Origin: Lacibacter cauensis
Lineage (GTDB): Bacteria; Bacteroidota; Bacteroidia; Chitinophagales; Chitinophagaceae
NCBI RefSeq assembly: GCF_007830055.1
Contig: NZ_VLLE01000002.1
Location: 62,001-126,000, forward strand
Reading direction: 5' to 3'
Length of the DNA: 64,000 bases
Positions within the stretch are counted from its first letter, which is position 1. Every line of letters begins with the position of its first letter. Both the position numbers and the translations under genes were made by a program. The notes beneath the pieces were generated by a model, which did not search any database, had not been told where the DNA came from, and worked only from the letters and a program-made list of their open reading frames with translations. Of the stretch, positions 7,731 to 17,431 are shown in pieces.

Positions 7731-8309
7731 ATGATTCTTCCTATTGTCGCATACGGCTTTGATGTACTTCGTAAAGTAGCAAAAGATATTACACCCGATT
7801 ACCCGGGCCTGGAGAAGCTTATTGCCGATATGTGGGAAACCATGTATTCATCAAACGGTGTAGGCTTGGCTGCTCCGCAGATCAATAAAGATATCCGGTT
7901 GTTTGTGGTAGACAGTGCACAGATGTTTGCCAATATGGATGAAGAAGAAGCCTTGCTGTATCCCGATCGTCCGGGCGTAAAACAGGTGTTCATCAATGCA
8001 CAGGTAGAAGAGTTGATTGGTGACGACTGGGCTTACAACGAAGGTTGTTTAAGTATTCCGAAGATTCGTGAAGATGTGTACCGTGCCGAAGAAGTAACAA
8101 TTCGCTACATGGATGAACACTTCAACGAACATGTAAAAACATTTGATGGTATTACGGCCCGTGTTATTCTGCACGAATACGATCATATAGAAGGGAAACT
8201 GTTTATCGATTATCTGAAACCGTTGAAGCGTAAAATGCTGAAAGGAAAACTCGATGATATATCAAAAGGAAAAGTGAGCGTAGATTATAAAATGGTGTTC
8301 CCTAAATAA
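7731..8309 (+). CDS. def: Peptide deformylase
   Basis: Metallo-enzyme that removes the formyl group from the N-terminal Met of nascent proteins. All three family motifs are intact in the 192-residue protein: GVGLAAPQI (43-51), EGCLSIP (104-110, metal ligand Cys106) and HEYDHIEG (148-155, ligands His148 and His152 with catalytic Glu149). The insertion around residues 60-85 is common in Bacteroidota enzymes. The predicted mRNA leader contains a heptamer array. The gene ends at a bidirectional terminator shared with the convergent pseudouridine synthase gene. Confidence 0.96.
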   Translation: MILPIVAYGFDVLRKVAKDITPDYPGLEKLIADMWETMYSSNGVGLAAPQINKDIRLFVVDSAQMFANMDEEEALLYPDRPGVKQVFINAQVEELIGDDWAYNEGCLSIPKIREDVYRAEEVTIRYMDEHFNEHVKTFDGITARVILHEYDHIEGKLFIDYLKPLKRKMLKGKLDDISKGKVSVDYKMVFPK

Positions 8310-8310
8310 G

Positions 8311-8345
8311 AAGAAAGCCCGTCACACGACGGGCTTTCTTTTTAT
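8311..8345. terminator. Bidirectional intrinsic terminator between def and the RluA-family gene
   Basis: Arms AAGAAAGCCCGTC and GACGGGCTTTCTT around an ACAC loop, with T-rich flanks on both strands. Confidence 0.92.
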
Positions 8346-9430
8346 TCATCATCTCCGGTGAGATTCTTCGCCTTTGTGTACACTCTCCATTTTTCAATTA
8401 CCTGTTGCATATCTATTGCCAGCTCACTGTCAAACAACATGCGTTCCTGTGTTTTAGGATGTGTAAAGCCCAGTGTTTTTGCATGGAGTGCATGGCGTGG
8501 ACAAATAGCGAAACAATTATCTACAAACTGTTTGTACTTGGTGTAAACCGTTCCTTTTACAATCCGGTCACCACCATACGTATCATCATTAAACAACGGG
8601 TGACCGATGTGCTGCATATGTACACGTATCTGGTGGGTGCGACCTGTTTCCAAACGACATTCTACCAGTGTGGTATAGCCGAAACGTTCCAGCACGGTGT
8701 AATGTGTAACGGCTTCTTTACCATATTCACCATCAGGATATACATCCATGATTTTACGGAAACGTTGATGCCTGCCTACATGACCGGTAATGGTTCCGTT
8801 ATCTTCTTTAATATCGCCCCACACCAAGGCCACATATTTACGCTCTACTGTATGGTTGAAAAACTGTTTGGCTAAATGCACGCTGGCCTGTTCGGTCTTA
8901 GCCATAATAACAAGTCCACTGGTATTTTTATCAATACGATGCACCATGCCAAAGCGTGGCAATTCATCTTCTGTAAGATTAGGTTGTTGCTGTTGAAAAT
9001 GCCATAAGGCACCGTTTACCAATGTGCCCGAATAGTTACCGCAGCCCGGGTGCATCACCATGCCGGCCACTTTGTTCACCAGCATTACGTGATCATCTTC
9101 GTACACAATGTTCAGCGGCAGTTGCTCAGGTTTCAGGTCTGTATCTTCAGGAGCAGTGTCGGTAAAGGTTACAATATCATCGCCCGGTTTTACTTTATAA
9201 TTGGCTTTAACGGTATTGTTGTTCACCAGTACCAGACCGGTTTCAATACCACGTTGTACTTTATTGCGGGTGGCACCTTCAATTTTCGTCATCAGGTATT
9301 TGTCTATACGCAAAGGTTCCTGCCCTTTGGTAACAACAAAACGCTTCTTCTCGAACAACTCTTCCGAGCCGTCGCCGTTCTCCAGTTCACTGTCTTCATC
9401 CAGTAATTCTTCGTCGATCATAAGCTGCAA
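8342..9430 (-). CDS. RluA-family pseudouridine synthase (RluD-like)
   Basis: Isomerises specific uridines of 23S rRNA (RluD-type sites) or of tRNA. The 362-residue protein has an acidic N-terminal extension, an S4 RNA-binding domain (about 38-90), then the catalytic domain with [12 protein letters not shown] holding the catalytic Asp167. RKYVALVWG and [12 protein letters not shown] are further family motifs. The start could be the Met at 9430 or at 9421; both precede the acidic extension. It is convergent with def and divergent from lipB, with about 50 bp between the two start codons. Confidence 0.92.
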   Translation of the reverse strand: MQLMIDEELLDEDSELENGDGSEELFEKKRFVVTKGQEPLRIDKYLMTKIEGATRNKVQRGIETGLVLVNNNTVKANYKVKPGDDIVTFTDTAPEDTDLKPEQLPLNIVYEDDHVMLVNKVAGMVMHPGCGNYSGTLVNGALWHFQQQQPNLTEDELPRFGMVHRIDKNTSGLVIMAKTEQASVHLAKQFFNHTVERKYVALVWGDIKEDNGTITGHVGRHQRFRKIMDVYPDGEYGKEAVTHYTVLERFGYTTLVECRLETGRTHQIRVHMQHIGHPLFNDDTYGGDRIVKGTVYTKYKQFVDNCFAICPRHALHAKTLGFTHPKTQERMLFDSELAIDMQQVIEKWRVYTKAKNLTGDDE

Positions 9431-9465
9431 AAGTAAGCCCTGTGTGTCATCCGTTCAAATCAACG

Positions 9466-9473
9466 TAAATTTG
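9466..9473 (+). promoter_or_regulatory. Putative -7 element of lipB
   Basis: TAAATTTG fits TAnnTTTG and lies 6 bases before the chosen lipB ATG. No convincing -33 TTG was seen. Confidence 0.4.
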
Positions 9474-9479
9474 CAGGCT

Positions 9480-10205
9480 ATGACACAACAGGTGCAGTTT
9501 GAAGATTTAGGAAACATGCCGTACAAACAGGCTTGGGATTACCAGGAAAGTTTGCTGAAGAAGAATCTGGAAGTAAAGGCTGCATTGCGTGTTGCAGCTG
9601 ATAGGCAGCAAGCACTCACGACTGACGACTCACGACTGACGACTCAACACTATCTTCTTTTCGTAGAACATCCACCCGTGTACACATTAGGTAAAAGCGG
9701 CGATGTAAGCAATATTCTTATAAGTGAAGAAGAACGTATTGCAAAAGGCATTGAATATTACCCAACCAATCGTGGTGGCGATATTACCTTTCATGGTCCG
9801 CAGCAAATTGTTGGTTATCCCATCTTCGACCTTGAAAAATTTGAGACCGACATTGGTAAATACCTCCGCAAGCTGGAAGATGTGATTATTCTAACAATGG
9901 CCGATTATGGATTGAAAGGCGATCGTAGTCCCGGTGAAACAGGTGTGTGGCTCGATCCGGATGTGAAAGGCAGGGAACGAAAAATCTGTGCCATGGGCGT
10001 GCGTTGCAGCCGCTGGATTACCATGCACGGTTTTGCATTTAATGTGAATACTGATCTTGCTTATTTCAACAACATCATTCCCTGTGGTATACAAAACAAA
10101 CAGGTTACTTCACTTGAAAAGGAACTTGGCCGTAAAGTTGATTTTGAAGAAGCCAAAGAAAGGGTGAAACGAAATTTTGAAAAAGTATTTGATATCAAAT
10201 TATAA
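9480..10205 (+). CDS. lipB: Octanoyltransferase (lipoate-protein ligase B) with an in-frame repeat insertion
   Basis: Transfers octanoyl from octanoyl-ACP to lipoyl domains, the first step of lipoate synthesis. The chosen ATG gives 241 residues; the open frame extends to 9201, but that part overlaps the divergent gene. Family motifs: [16 protein letters not shown] (59-74), [13 protein letters not shown], the catalytic Lys in [23 protein letters not shown], and PCGI with the acyl-carrying Cys. Residues 45-57 (about [13 protein letters not shown]) are encoded by five 7-bp repeats (9614-9648) inserted between the first helix and the HP motif, where the family is variable. This helps explain a length above the roughly 215 residues of E. 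coli LipB. The C-terminus overlaps the convergent gene by 6 bp. Confidence 0.94.
   Translation: MTQQVQFEDLGNMPYKQAWDYQESLLKKNLEVKAALRVAADRQQALTTDDSRLTTQHYLLFVEHPPVYTLGKSGDVSNILISEEERIAKGIEYYPTNRGGDITFHGPQQIVGYPIFDLEKFETDIGKYLRKLEDVIILTMADYGLKGDRSPGETGVWLDPDVKGRERKICAMGVRCSRWITMHGFAFNVNTDLAYFNNIIPCGIQNKQVTSLEKELGRKVDFEEAKERVKRNFEKVFDIKL
9614..9651 (+). repeat. 7-bp-period array inside lipB, ACTCACG/ACTGACG type
   Basis: Units ACTCACG, ACTGACG, ACTCACG, ACTGACG and ACTCAAC in exact phase, plus ACT. It is in frame within the lipB coding sequence and encodes a hydrophilic Thr/Asp-rich loop. The unit is close to the ATTCACC arrays at 5224 and 48579. Confidence 0.9.
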
Positions 10206-11003
10206 TGGCTTGGCGAAGTAGAGCAATGTTTTATGATCGCCAAAAATCCATTCTTCTTTTTCCAGCTTATAAATAAACAGCAGCCAGCTGTTGTCGCCCG
10301 ATTTGATTTCGATCTGGTTATTAACAACAGTAATTGTGCAAGGCATCACTTCTGTTTTATCTTTTGAGTAAAAGGTGAGTTCTGCTGTTGCCGTATTGTT
10401 GCCGTTGTGCTTGATGGCTTTAATGTAACGGATCAATACCGATTCGTTGCTGATGGCACCGGGCTTCGATCGTCTGCGGTAAATAGTCCAGCTGCTGCCA
10501 TCTAAATCGGCAAGGTTGGGGCTGATGGGCGTATCCAGTACAGGATCAGTTACGGCATTTTTACCCAATGTTTCCCGCCAGAAAATTTCTTTCTTTACTA
10601 AAGTGTGCACCGTGCCATCATCATCCAATAAAATTAATTCGTTCTCCGTAACCGTTTTGATGGTGTAAATATCAGCTGCTGCAATCAGCACATTGCCGGG
10701 CTCATCTATAAAGGCTTCGCCACGCATAATGGTTTTGGTGCCGTCACGTGTTTCAACTTTATTGGTATTGGTAAAATGGAGATAGATCGTATCTGCAATC
10801 GGCAAATCGTTTTTGTCCTCATCCGAACGCTTTGCTTCCTGCCAGCGGCCCTGCAATTGTTCTAACGAAAAATTAAAAGTTGGGGTCTTTTTTGGATTAC
10901 CTGTATTGGTTGGAGTAACACCTCGTCTTCCAACACGTTGTGCAATTAGCAAACAAGGTGCAGAAAAAAGCAGGAACAATAATAGGGTTAAACTTTGTTT
11001 CAT
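10200..11003 (-). CDS. Exported protein of unknown function
   Basis: The ATG at 11003 gives a 267-residue protein with a clear Sec signal peptide ([21 protein letters not shown]). The mature protein shows two similar stretches, [14 protein letters not shown] and, about 120 residues later, [16 protein letters not shown], each followed by beta-rich segments. This suggests two related beta domains of lipocalin-like style, which is inference only. The open frame begins at 11033, but those extra residues precede the signal peptide. Its 3' end overlaps the lipB stop convergently by 6 bp. It lies downstream of another exported protein gene on the same strand. Confidence 0.75.
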   Translation of the reverse strand: MKQSLTLLLFLLFSAPCLLIAQRVGRRGVTPTNTGNPKKTPTFNFSLEQLQGRWQEAKRSDEDKNDLPIADTIYLHFTNTNKVETRDGTKTIMRGEAFIDEPGNVLIAAADIYTIKTVTENELILLDDDGTVHTLVKKEIFWRETLGKNAVTDPVLDTPISPNLADLDGSSWTIYRRRSKPGAISNESVLIRYIKAIKHNGNNTATAELTFYSKDKTEVMPCTITVVNNQIEIKSGDNSWLLFIYKLEKEEWIFGDHKTLLYFAKPL

Positions 11004-11086
11004 AAGTGTGGATGCAGGGAATGCAATCTGCAATGCAGTTCAAATTACAAAAACAACGCCATTCTTCAAATGACGGACCAAAAAGA

Positions 11087-11803
11087 TTAGTAATCTCTTG
11101 TTATGAGGAATTTATTTTTCTCTTTCAACTTACCATCCTCCAGGAGTTCAAAGTGGTACCAACCCGAGCGCATAAAGTTTACTTTATCGAGGGTAAGATA
11201 GGATTCAGTAATTTTTGGAATGGCAAACAGCAAGCTGCCATCTTCTTTCATAAAACGGATGCTGTATTTTTTTGATGCAGCTTCGGGTAACCGAATAACA
11301 GGGTTGCCATCATCGCCTGTAAAAACATACACCGACGGAACCCAAACAGGCTTTGGTGGTGCCTGAGGCTTTTCTTCTTTTACGGTTTCTTTTGGCTGTG
11401 TAGTTACAACCGGCTTCGTTGTTTTTACAGGCTCTGTTACAGTTGCCACCACTTCTTTTGTTGTATCAATAAATAACTTGCGTGATGGAGTGAAGATGTA
11501 GTTGGTTCCTTCAAACAAAATAAAAATGCGGTAATAGCCACTGTCGTTTTTGGCTGTTTTATCAACGTAGCTATAACTTTTTACATTGGGGTTGGGTACC
11601 GAATGGATGGTGCTGAAGCTGCGTAAACTGTCTTTCGAACGTTGAATATTGATCTGCGATACATTTTTGTACGGACTGTTCCAGCTTAATAAAATTTCTC
11701 CGTTCCTCTTTTTAATTGCCTGGAATTTTGGTAAGGTATCGTTTTGCGCAAATGCAAAAGACGTTACAAAAAAAAGGAGGGCGAGTAAGCTCAGTTTATT
11801 CAT
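11087..11803 (-). CDS. Exported protein of unknown function with a fibronectin-III-like N-terminus
   Basis: The ATG at 11803 gives 238 residues starting with signal peptide MNKLSLLALLFFVTSFAFAQ. The next part (KKRNGEILLSWNSPYKNVSQ and YYRIFILFEGTNYIFTPSRK) reads like a fibronectin type III fold. A Thr/Val/Lys-Pro-rich linker follows (about 115-150), then a C-terminal beta-rich region. It is probably periplasmic or outer-membrane attached. It shares strand with the exported gene at 10200-11003 and the PLP-enzyme gene upstream. No specific function is recognised. Confidence 0.75.
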   Translation of the reverse strand: MNKLSLLALLFFVTSFAFAQNDTLPKFQAIKKRNGEILLSWNSPYKNVSQINIQRSKDSLRSFSTIHSVPNPNVKSYSYVDKTAKNDSGYYRIFILFEGTNYIFTPSRKLFIDTTKEVVATVTEPVKTTKPVVTTQPKETVKEEKPQAPPKPVWVPSVYVFTGDDGNPVIRLPEAASKKYSIRFMKEDGSLLFAIPKITESYLTLDKVNFMRSGWYHFELLEDGKLKEKNKFLITRDY

Positions 11804-11854
11804 GGATGATGTATGCTGATGGTTGATTACAATAGTTCGCAAATATAATGCCGT

Positions 11855-12760
11855 TCAGAATAACAATGTGCCTGCAGGTAAGCTGTTGTTGCCTTGTAAA
11901 CCACCACTGTGGATGAGCAATACCGAACTGTCTTGTGGAAAGTAGTGTTGCTCTGCAAGTGTTACAGCTGCCTGCATCAGTTTGCCTGTATACACAATAT
12001 CGGTGGGAATGCCTGTTTTGGTATAAAACAAATTCATAAAATTGAATTGCTCTTGTGTAGTTCGGGCATAACCCGCACCGGCAAACTCAAATAATACAGT
12101 TGTTGCAGCGGCTGTAGTTGTTGCTGCATGTTGCTGTAAAAACTGTTGCTGTTCCGCTGCTTTAATTTTCAACACAGGAATACCGATCACGGTTTGATGC
12201 GGTTTTGCTGCTGCTGCAATTCCTTTGAAAGTTGTGCCGGTACCCATGGCACAAAGAATATGCGTATAACTGTGTGCATCATCAATTGCTGAAAGTATTT
12301 CCGTGCAGCCACGCAACCCCTCGCTATTATTACCGCCTTCCGGCACAAATGAGAAATGATCGTTTTGTTGTTTGATCTGGTTGACAGCAGCGCTATTCGA
12401 ATCATACTCTGCCCGGCTCACAGGGATCAATTGCATACCATGTGCTTTGCAAAAAGCCAGTGTAGTGTTGAGTGGTTCTTTTATTTCGCCACGGATAATA
12501 CCGATCGATGACAGGTCTTGTTCGAAACAGGCGAAAGCCGTAGCACAAAGATGGTTGGAGTATGCGCCACCCATTGTAAGAATACCTTGCTTGTGTTCGC
12601 TTATGGCTTTCTGCAGATTGTATTTGAGCTTAAACCATTTGTTACCCGAAATAACCGGGTGTAATACATCGAGCCTCGCCACCGTAAACGGAAAAACAGT
12701 GCCGTTTGCGAGCAGCCATTCTGCGCCAGTTGATGCTATTGTTAATGGTATCGTTTGCAT
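11855..12760 (-). CDS. PLP-dependent ACC deaminase / D-cysteine desulfhydrase family protein
   Basis: Fold type II pyridoxal-phosphate enzyme of 301 residues. The segment SGNKWFKLKYN (38-48) corresponds to the PLP-lysine motif (Lys44 by analogy), and GGAYSNHLCA to the substrate-binding loop. MGTGTTFKGI is the glycine-rich phosphate-binding loop. Family members deaminate 1-aminocyclopropane-1-carboxylate or D-cysteine, and the Bacteroidota group is usually closer to the desulfhydrase side. Substrate is not determined by sequence alone. It is divergent from the nucleotidyltransferase gene. Confidence 0.85.
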   Translation of the reverse strand: MQTIPLTIASTGAEWLLANGTVFPFTVARLDVLHPVISGNKWFKLKYNLQKAISEHKQGILTMGGAYSNHLCATAFACFEQDLSSIGIIRGEIKEPLNTTLAFCKAHGMQLIPVSRAEYDSNSAAVNQIKQQNDHFSFVPEGGNNSEGLRGCTEILSAIDDAHSYTHILCAMGTGTTFKGIAAAAKPHQTVIGIPVLKIKAAEQQQFLQQHAATTTAAATTVLFEFAGAGYARTTQEQFNFMNLFYTKTGIPTDIVYTGKLMQAAVTLAEQHYFPQDSSVLLIHSGGLQGNNSLPAGTLLF

Positions 12761-12815
12761 GATGCAGGGGAACGATAGTTTCCTATCTTCGCAACGCTCA
12801 AAAATAATTGATTAC

Positions 12816-13715
12816 ATGCAACCAACACTTTTAATACTTGCAGCAGGAATGGCCAGCAGGTACGGCAGTATGAAACAGATGGAAGGCTTTGGTCCTTCCG
12901 GTGAAACCATTATGGATTACTCTATTTACGATGCCATCCGTGCAGGTTTTGGAAAAGTAGTATTTATTATTCGCAAAGATTTTGCCGACAATTTTAAAGC
13001 GGCATTTGAACCAAAGCTGAAGGGCAAGGTTGAAATTGACTATGTATACCAGGAACTGACATCGTTTACAGATGGATTTACCATTCCTGCAACACGTGTT
13101 AAACCATGGGGCACTGCACATGCTATTCTTTGTGCTAAAGATGCCATCAAGGAACCATTTGCAGTGATTAATGCCGATGATTTTTATGGCAGAGATGCAT
13201 TTGAAAAAGCTGCAAAGTTTTTGAAAGAAGAATGTGCAGCTGATAAGCACGCCATCATTGGTTACGAGCTGGCAAAAACATTAAGCGAAAACGGAACAGT
13301 AAGTCGTGGTGTGTGCGAAGTTGATGCGGCAAACAACCTGGTAAGTATTTCGGAGCGTACAAAAATTTATCCTGAAGCAGGAAAGATTGTGTACGAAGAT
13401 GAAGCAGGCAAACATGAAGTGCCTTATCATTCCAGTGTAAGTATGAACTTCTGGTGTTTTGATGCTTCTGTATTTCATTTGGCATCCGACCTGTTTGTGG
13501 AGTTTCTTGCAACAAGAGGACAGGAAGAGAAATCAGAATTTTTTATTCCCATTGTAGCCGATCAGTTTATTAAAAAAGGATTGGGTGTGGTGAAAGTAAT
13601 TCCAACTTCTTCACAATGGTTTGGTGTTACGTATAAAGAAGATGCACCGGGTGTTCAGAAAAGTGTGAACGATCTCGTTGCTTCAGGCGAATATCCTGCA
13701 TCGTTGTGGAACTAA
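12816..13715 (+). CDS. Sugar-nucleotide type nucleotidyltransferase
   Basis: A 299-residue NTP-transferase with the signature LAAGMASRYGSMKQ (7-20) and the metal-binding VINADDFYG segment. The ATG at 12816 is chosen because the signature begins at residue 7; the open frame reaches far upstream through the divergent gene. Such proteins activate sugar phosphates to NDP-sugars, but the substrate is unknown. The C-terminal half is typical of Bacteroidota proteins of this length. A TATCTTCG element at 12784-12791 could be its -7 region. It ends at a strong bidirectional terminator. Confidence 0.87.
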   Translation: MQPTLLILAAGMASRYGSMKQMEGFGPSGETIMDYSIYDAIRAGFGKVVFIIRKDFADNFKAAFEPKLKGKVEIDYVYQELTSFTDGFTIPATRVKPWGTAHAILCAKDAIKEPFAVINADDFYGRDAFEKAAKFLKEECAADKHAIIGYELAKTLSENGTVSRGVCEVDAANNLVSISERTKIYPEAGKIVYEDEAGKHEVPYHSSVSMNFWCFDASVFHLASDLFVEFLATRGQEEKSEFFIPIVADQFIKKGLGVVKVIPTSSQWFGVTYKEDAPGVQKSVNDLVASGEYPASLWN

Positions 13716-13733
13716 CTTGAATGATGTAATTGA

Positions 13734-13765
13734 AAGAGCCGTTTAGTACTAAACGGCTCTTTTTT
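13734..13765. terminator. Bidirectional intrinsic terminator
   Basis: A perfect palindrome with arms AAGAGCCGTTTAGT and ACTAAACGGCTCTT, followed by T6 on the plus strand and A/T-rich sequence on the other. It serves the nucleotidyltransferase and S8 protease genes. Confidence 0.92.
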
Positions 13766-16418
13766 ATTGTATCAGCATAATGCCTGTTTGTACTTTTTTA
13801 TTTTTTCGGAGTAAGCGGTAGTAGTAAATACCTCTTTGCAGGTTGTACACGTTGATTTGTTGCGGATAATCGTTGACCCGCTGTTGCAAAACAACTCTGC
13901 CATAATTATCTATCAGCTGGAACAAGACATCTTCATCCAGTTCAGTAAGAACTGTTACACTTCCGTTATACGGTACCGGGTTTGGATATACAACTGCATT
14001 GCGGTTGCCGGTATTATAAATATTAGCTGTATCGGAATAGTATTTTCTTCCATCTGTCAACTCAACGACTGCCCGGTATAAATTATTGCCGTTGACCAAC
14101 GATGGATCTGTAGCTGTTAACTGCAAACTGCCGGTAAATGGTTTCTGCTCCAGCAACACAAATCCGTTTGCTGTATATTTTTCAAAACGAATAGATTTTA
14201 CTAAGTAGCCTGTGCCGGTTTCCAAATAAAGTAAACCTTGGTTAACGCCTGTTTTATCTGCAATAAAATTCCGGATGTAACAAGCTGTTCCCTGCAGTTC
14301 ATAATTAAAGGTATAGCTTCTTACTGCAGCAGATGAAGCGAGCAGCGGTGTAACACTGTAATGTTTGGATGGATTTGTTTGCTTCGACAAAACAATAAAC
14401 GTATCGGTGATTGTGCGGAACGGTTCCATGTATTGAGTGCCCAGCTGTGCTATACGATAACCTGTTGCACCCGGTACACGAGACCAGCTGAATAAAACGG
14501 AATCTGCACAATTAAAACCAACAACACTATTAATGCGTTGCGAAATTGTAAAGGCATCACTTGTAAAAGCAGAGCTGTTAATCGTCATACGTAAAAGCGC
14601 ACGTGAAATTGTATTTGCAGTTTGCAGTTTATAATAGCCACGTGTAAGATCTACTGCTGTTGAAATAGTTTGCCAGCTCGTACCATCATCCGTGCTTAAT
14701 TGCAAGGTGCCGGTTGTATTGCTGAATGTGGATTGAAAACGCAACACATTCTGTTGACCGGGAAATAAATGATCGGAAGCAGTCGGAAACTGCCAGGTAA
14801 ACCGATCGGCAGTATCAACCTGGTAAGCAATGGCAAAATTTTGCGAGCCCGCTGGTATTGCAAAACCATGTACAGTAACAGTATAATCCCCTGCAACAGG
14901 ATTGTCAATTGTTATCTGTTCAACAACATTTAAACTGTCACGCTTACGCACCGGCAATTGTTGCAGGCTGTTTGTATTCGCTGTGCTGTTGAGTACCCAG
15001 GGTTGCCAGGTTGTACTTCCCAAAGCAATCGTCAAATCAAGATCATTCACCAATGCTTTTGCTGTATTGGGTGCAGCAGGAGGGTCGGTCCACACCAGCG
15101 TAAGCTTTAACTGTTTACTGTTTGCAGGAACTGTAAGTGTAAATGATTGTTGTGTGTTGTTGCTTACACTGCCTGTGAAATAGTGATTGTTGACCATCGT
15201 TTGAATCGCAGCAAAAGCATTGGCACTTCCATAGCCCGATTTATAATCAATACCCGGCGTTTCTACATCATTAGCGCTGTTCAGTAATACTGCTTTAATA
15301 AGCGAAGCGGGTGCGCTTGTATTTGCATGTAAACGTTTATATACATCATGCACTACAGCACCGATACCCGATACCAATGCCGCTGCACCCGAACTGCCAT
15401 CTTCGCCAAACGCAACTAACTCGGGTTTAACTCTTCCGTCAAAAGCAGGGCCCTTTGAACTGGGAATAAGCACCACTCCAAACGTATCGGTATGACCAAC
15501 TGTAATAATATTTTTTGCATGTTTAAAATTGCCGGTAAGATTCGAATAGCCATTCAATCCCGTGTAAGCTCCTGTAGGTGCAGCTTGCGAACCACTGTTA
15601 CCTGCCGAAAAAATATGCAGCAACGAAGGGTTGGCAATAACCGATGCATCGTAACCAACAGCTTCAGCACCATAATAACTTTCTACAATAGTGCCGTATG
15701 AATGATTTTGTAAGAGAATTGAACTGTTGCTGTAATAACTGTTTGGTTCAGGCAACAGATTAATGAAGTCGGCTGAGCTGAGTTGCGCACCCCATGCTGT
15801 TCCTTTTGTATTGTACCATGTATTACCGCCGCCTGCAAGCATGGTTGCCATAATACTTGCATGATTTGACGTAGATGTAGCTGCAAAAGAAGAGCTGAGA
15901 ATCCTTCCACGAAGATCAATATCGTTTGAATCGAATTTCTGTTCTTTAATCGAAACGTTTACGTTGGCAGCGTTGTATTGTTTGTAATAATGCTGGATAG
16001 TTGAAATACGGTTCGCAGCATAATCAACAAAGCCAAACAGCAATTCTTCTGTTGGTTTTTTCTTGGTATCAACGGAACGTATAAACGGTAACTGCAACAG
16101 CTTTTCTATTTCTGTCCAGTTGGTTTCAAGTACAATAATTTTTGCCGGTTCGTATATGGAAACAATACGGATGGATTTGTTTGATGAAACGGTAGTTTTA
16201 ATTTGTTGAAGATCCGTTACTGAAACTGTATACAAACCAATGCCTGTTGGCTTTGAAGTGCGTAGTTGTAATGCGAGTGAAGGCAACAACTTATCCACAG
16301 GTTTTTGTTTTATTTCCTGTGCATGTAACGAAAGCGTCGATAGAAAAATAAATAAAGGAAGCGTTGTTAATTGTAACAGTGCAAAACTACTTTTCAACTT
16401 TATTAGATATTTTTTCAT
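13764..16418 (-). CDS. Secreted S8 (subtilisin-like) serine protease with T9SS sorting domain
   Basis: An 884-residue exported protease. Order: N-terminal signal (about 1-34), a propeptide-like region to about 120, the S8 catalytic domain (about 150-400), a beta-sandwich of prepeptidase/P-domain style (about 405-520), further beta domains, and a C-terminal type IX sorting domain (about 808-884, starting YPNPVPYNGSV and ending GIYYYRLLRKNKKVQTG). Catalytic candidates are Asp163 or Asp166, His186 in SNHASIMATMLAG, oxyanion Asn274 in SAGNSG, and Ser343 in GSSGAAAL. The His and Ser motifs depart from the usual HGTxVAG and GTSxAAP. It is predicted to cross the outer membrane by T9SS. Confidence 0.9.
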   Translation of the reverse strand: MKKYLIKLKSSFALLQLTTLPLFIFLSTLSLHAQEIKQKPVDKLLPSLALQLRTSKPTGIGLYTVSVTDLQQIKTTVSSNKSIRIVSIYEPAKIIVLETNWTEIEKLLQLPFIRSVDTKKKPTEELLFGFVDYAANRISTIQHYYKQYNAANVNVSIKEQKFDSNDIDLRGRILSSSFAATSTSNHASIMATMLAGGGNTWYNTKGTAWGAQLSSADFINLLPEPNSYYSNSSILLQNHSYGTIVESYYGAEAVGYDASVIANPSLLHIFSAGNSGSQAAPTGAYTGLNGYSNLTGNFKHAKNIITVGHTDTFGVVLIPSSKGPAFDGRVKPELVAFGEDGSSGAAALVSGIGAVVHDVYKRLHANTSAPASLIKAVLLNSANDVETPGIDYKSGYGSANAFAAIQTMVNNHYFTGSVSNNTQQSFTLTVPANSKQLKLTLVWTDPPAAPNTAKALVNDLDLTIALGSTTWQPWVLNSTANTNSLQQLPVRKRDSLNVVEQITIDNPVAGDYTVTVHGFAIPAGSQNFAIAYQVDTADRFTWQFPTASDHLFPGQQNVLRFQSTFSNTTGTLQLSTDDGTSWQTISTAVDLTRGYYKLQTANTISRALLRMTINSSAFTSDAFTISQRINSVVGFNCADSVLFSWSRVPGATGYRIAQLGTQYMEPFRTITDTFIVLSKQTNPSKHYSVTPLLASSAAVRSYTFNYELQGTACYIRNFIADKTGVNQGLLYLETGTGYLVKSIRFEKYTANGFVLLEQKPFTGSLQLTATDPSLVNGNNLYRAVVELTDGRKYYSDTANIYNTGNRNAVVYPNPVPYNGSVTVLTELDEDVLFQLIDNYGRVVLQQRVNDYPQQINVYNLQRGIYYYRLLRKNKKVQTGIMLIQ

Positions 16419-16607
16419 CGACTATAAAACTCTTTAAAAAACTTCAAATTGCACATTAAAAATTTTGCTGTGTAGTTTTTCGAAGTGATTTTACTTTTTT
16501 CCTAAACAGATATTTTGTTTGCAACATTGCTGCAATGATTGCTCTTTTACACTTGATAAAAATAAATAATTTAAACCTGTCATTTTTTTTAACCTAAACA
16601 TTTAGAC
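16419..16607. other. Upstream region of the first M57 lipoprotein gene
   Basis: AT-rich spacer between divergent genes. The last 20 bases before 16608 (CCTAAACATTTA-type leader) are nearly the same as those before the paralogue at 17567. Confidence 0.5.
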
Positions 16608-17414
16608 ATGAGAAAACTGTTTTATGGAATTGCTGCAGTAAGCTTTGCAGCATTATTTATTGTTGCCTGTACAAAAGCATCAACAGAACAAACCGATGCA
16701 CAAGTATCGCAGGATGTATTAAACCAGATTGCCGCACAGGGATTTTCTACCGAAGGTGTAATTAAAACCGATGGAGGTTATCTTGTTGAAGGCGACATCT
16801 TGTTAACGCCTGAAAACCTGAAGCATACAGCTACGTCAAACGAGTTGATCTATGCCAATGAAGAGCACTACCGTACCACTTATTTAGTAACTGGTTTGCC
16901 ACGCACCATTACCGTAAGTCTGAACACCACACAGGCTAATTTTGTTTCAGCTACGGATGAAGCGATTCGTCGGTACAATGCGTTGAATCTGCGTGTACGT
17001 TTTCAACGTGTAACCGGAACTTCGGCAAACATCAATATTGTTACTTTTTACCAGGTAAGTAATACGCTGGGTTCTGCAGGTTTCCCTACAAGCTCTGGCA
17101 ATCCTTACAACCAGATTCAGATGAATACGTATTGGTACACACCTAGTATTGCCGTAAATGCTTTGGCAACAACCATTGCACATGAAATGGGTCATTGCAT
17201 CGGTTTCCGTCATACCGATTATATGAACCGTTCTTATAGCTGTGGTGGCTCTGCGGTTAATGAAGGTTCGGCAGGTGTGGGTGCTGTGTATATTCCGGGT
17301 ACACCAACCGGTCCGAGTGCCGGTTCCTGGATGCTTGCTTGCGGAAGTACTTCTTCTTCATTTAACCGTCCGTTTACCAGCGCAGATCAAACAGCTTTGA
17401 ATTACGTGTATTAA
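16608..17414 (+). CDS. Lipoprotein zinc metalloprotease, M57 (HEIGH) family, copy 1
   Basis: A 268-residue protein with a lipoprotein signal peptide (lipobox FIVAC, lipidated Cys near residue 21), probably anchored in the outer membrane. The metal site is HEMGHCIGFRHTDYMNR, starting at residue 192, with the HExGHxxGxxH pattern and a following Met. This matches the M57 dual-action HEIGH metallopeptidases. The C-terminal part has three conserved Cys. It is followed by a strong terminator and then a close paralogue sharing much of the sequence and even the leader. Physiological substrate is unknown. Confidence 0.9.
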   Translation: MRKLFYGIAAVSFAALFIVACTKASTEQTDAQVSQDVLNQIAAQGFSTEGVIKTDGGYLVEGDILLTPENLKHTATSNELIYANEEHYRTTYLVTGLPRTITVSLNTTQANFVSATDEAIRRYNALNLRVRFQRVTGTSANINIVTFYQVSNTLGSAGFPTSSGNPYNQIQMNTYWYTPSIAVNALATTIAHEMGHCIGFRHTDYMNRSYSCGGSAVNEGSAGVGAVYIPGTPTGPSAGSWMLACGSTSSSFNRPFTSADQTALNYVY

Positions 17415-17431
17415 TACATTATCAGCTAGTT

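Noticed and set aside
9201-9479. Upstream extension of lipB
   Set aside because: It overlaps the divergent pseudouridine synthase gene and has no LipB similarity.
12372-12815. Upstream extension of the nucleotidyltransferase
   Set aside because: Antisense to the PLP-enzyme gene; the signature LAAGMASRYG begins right after the ATG at 12816.
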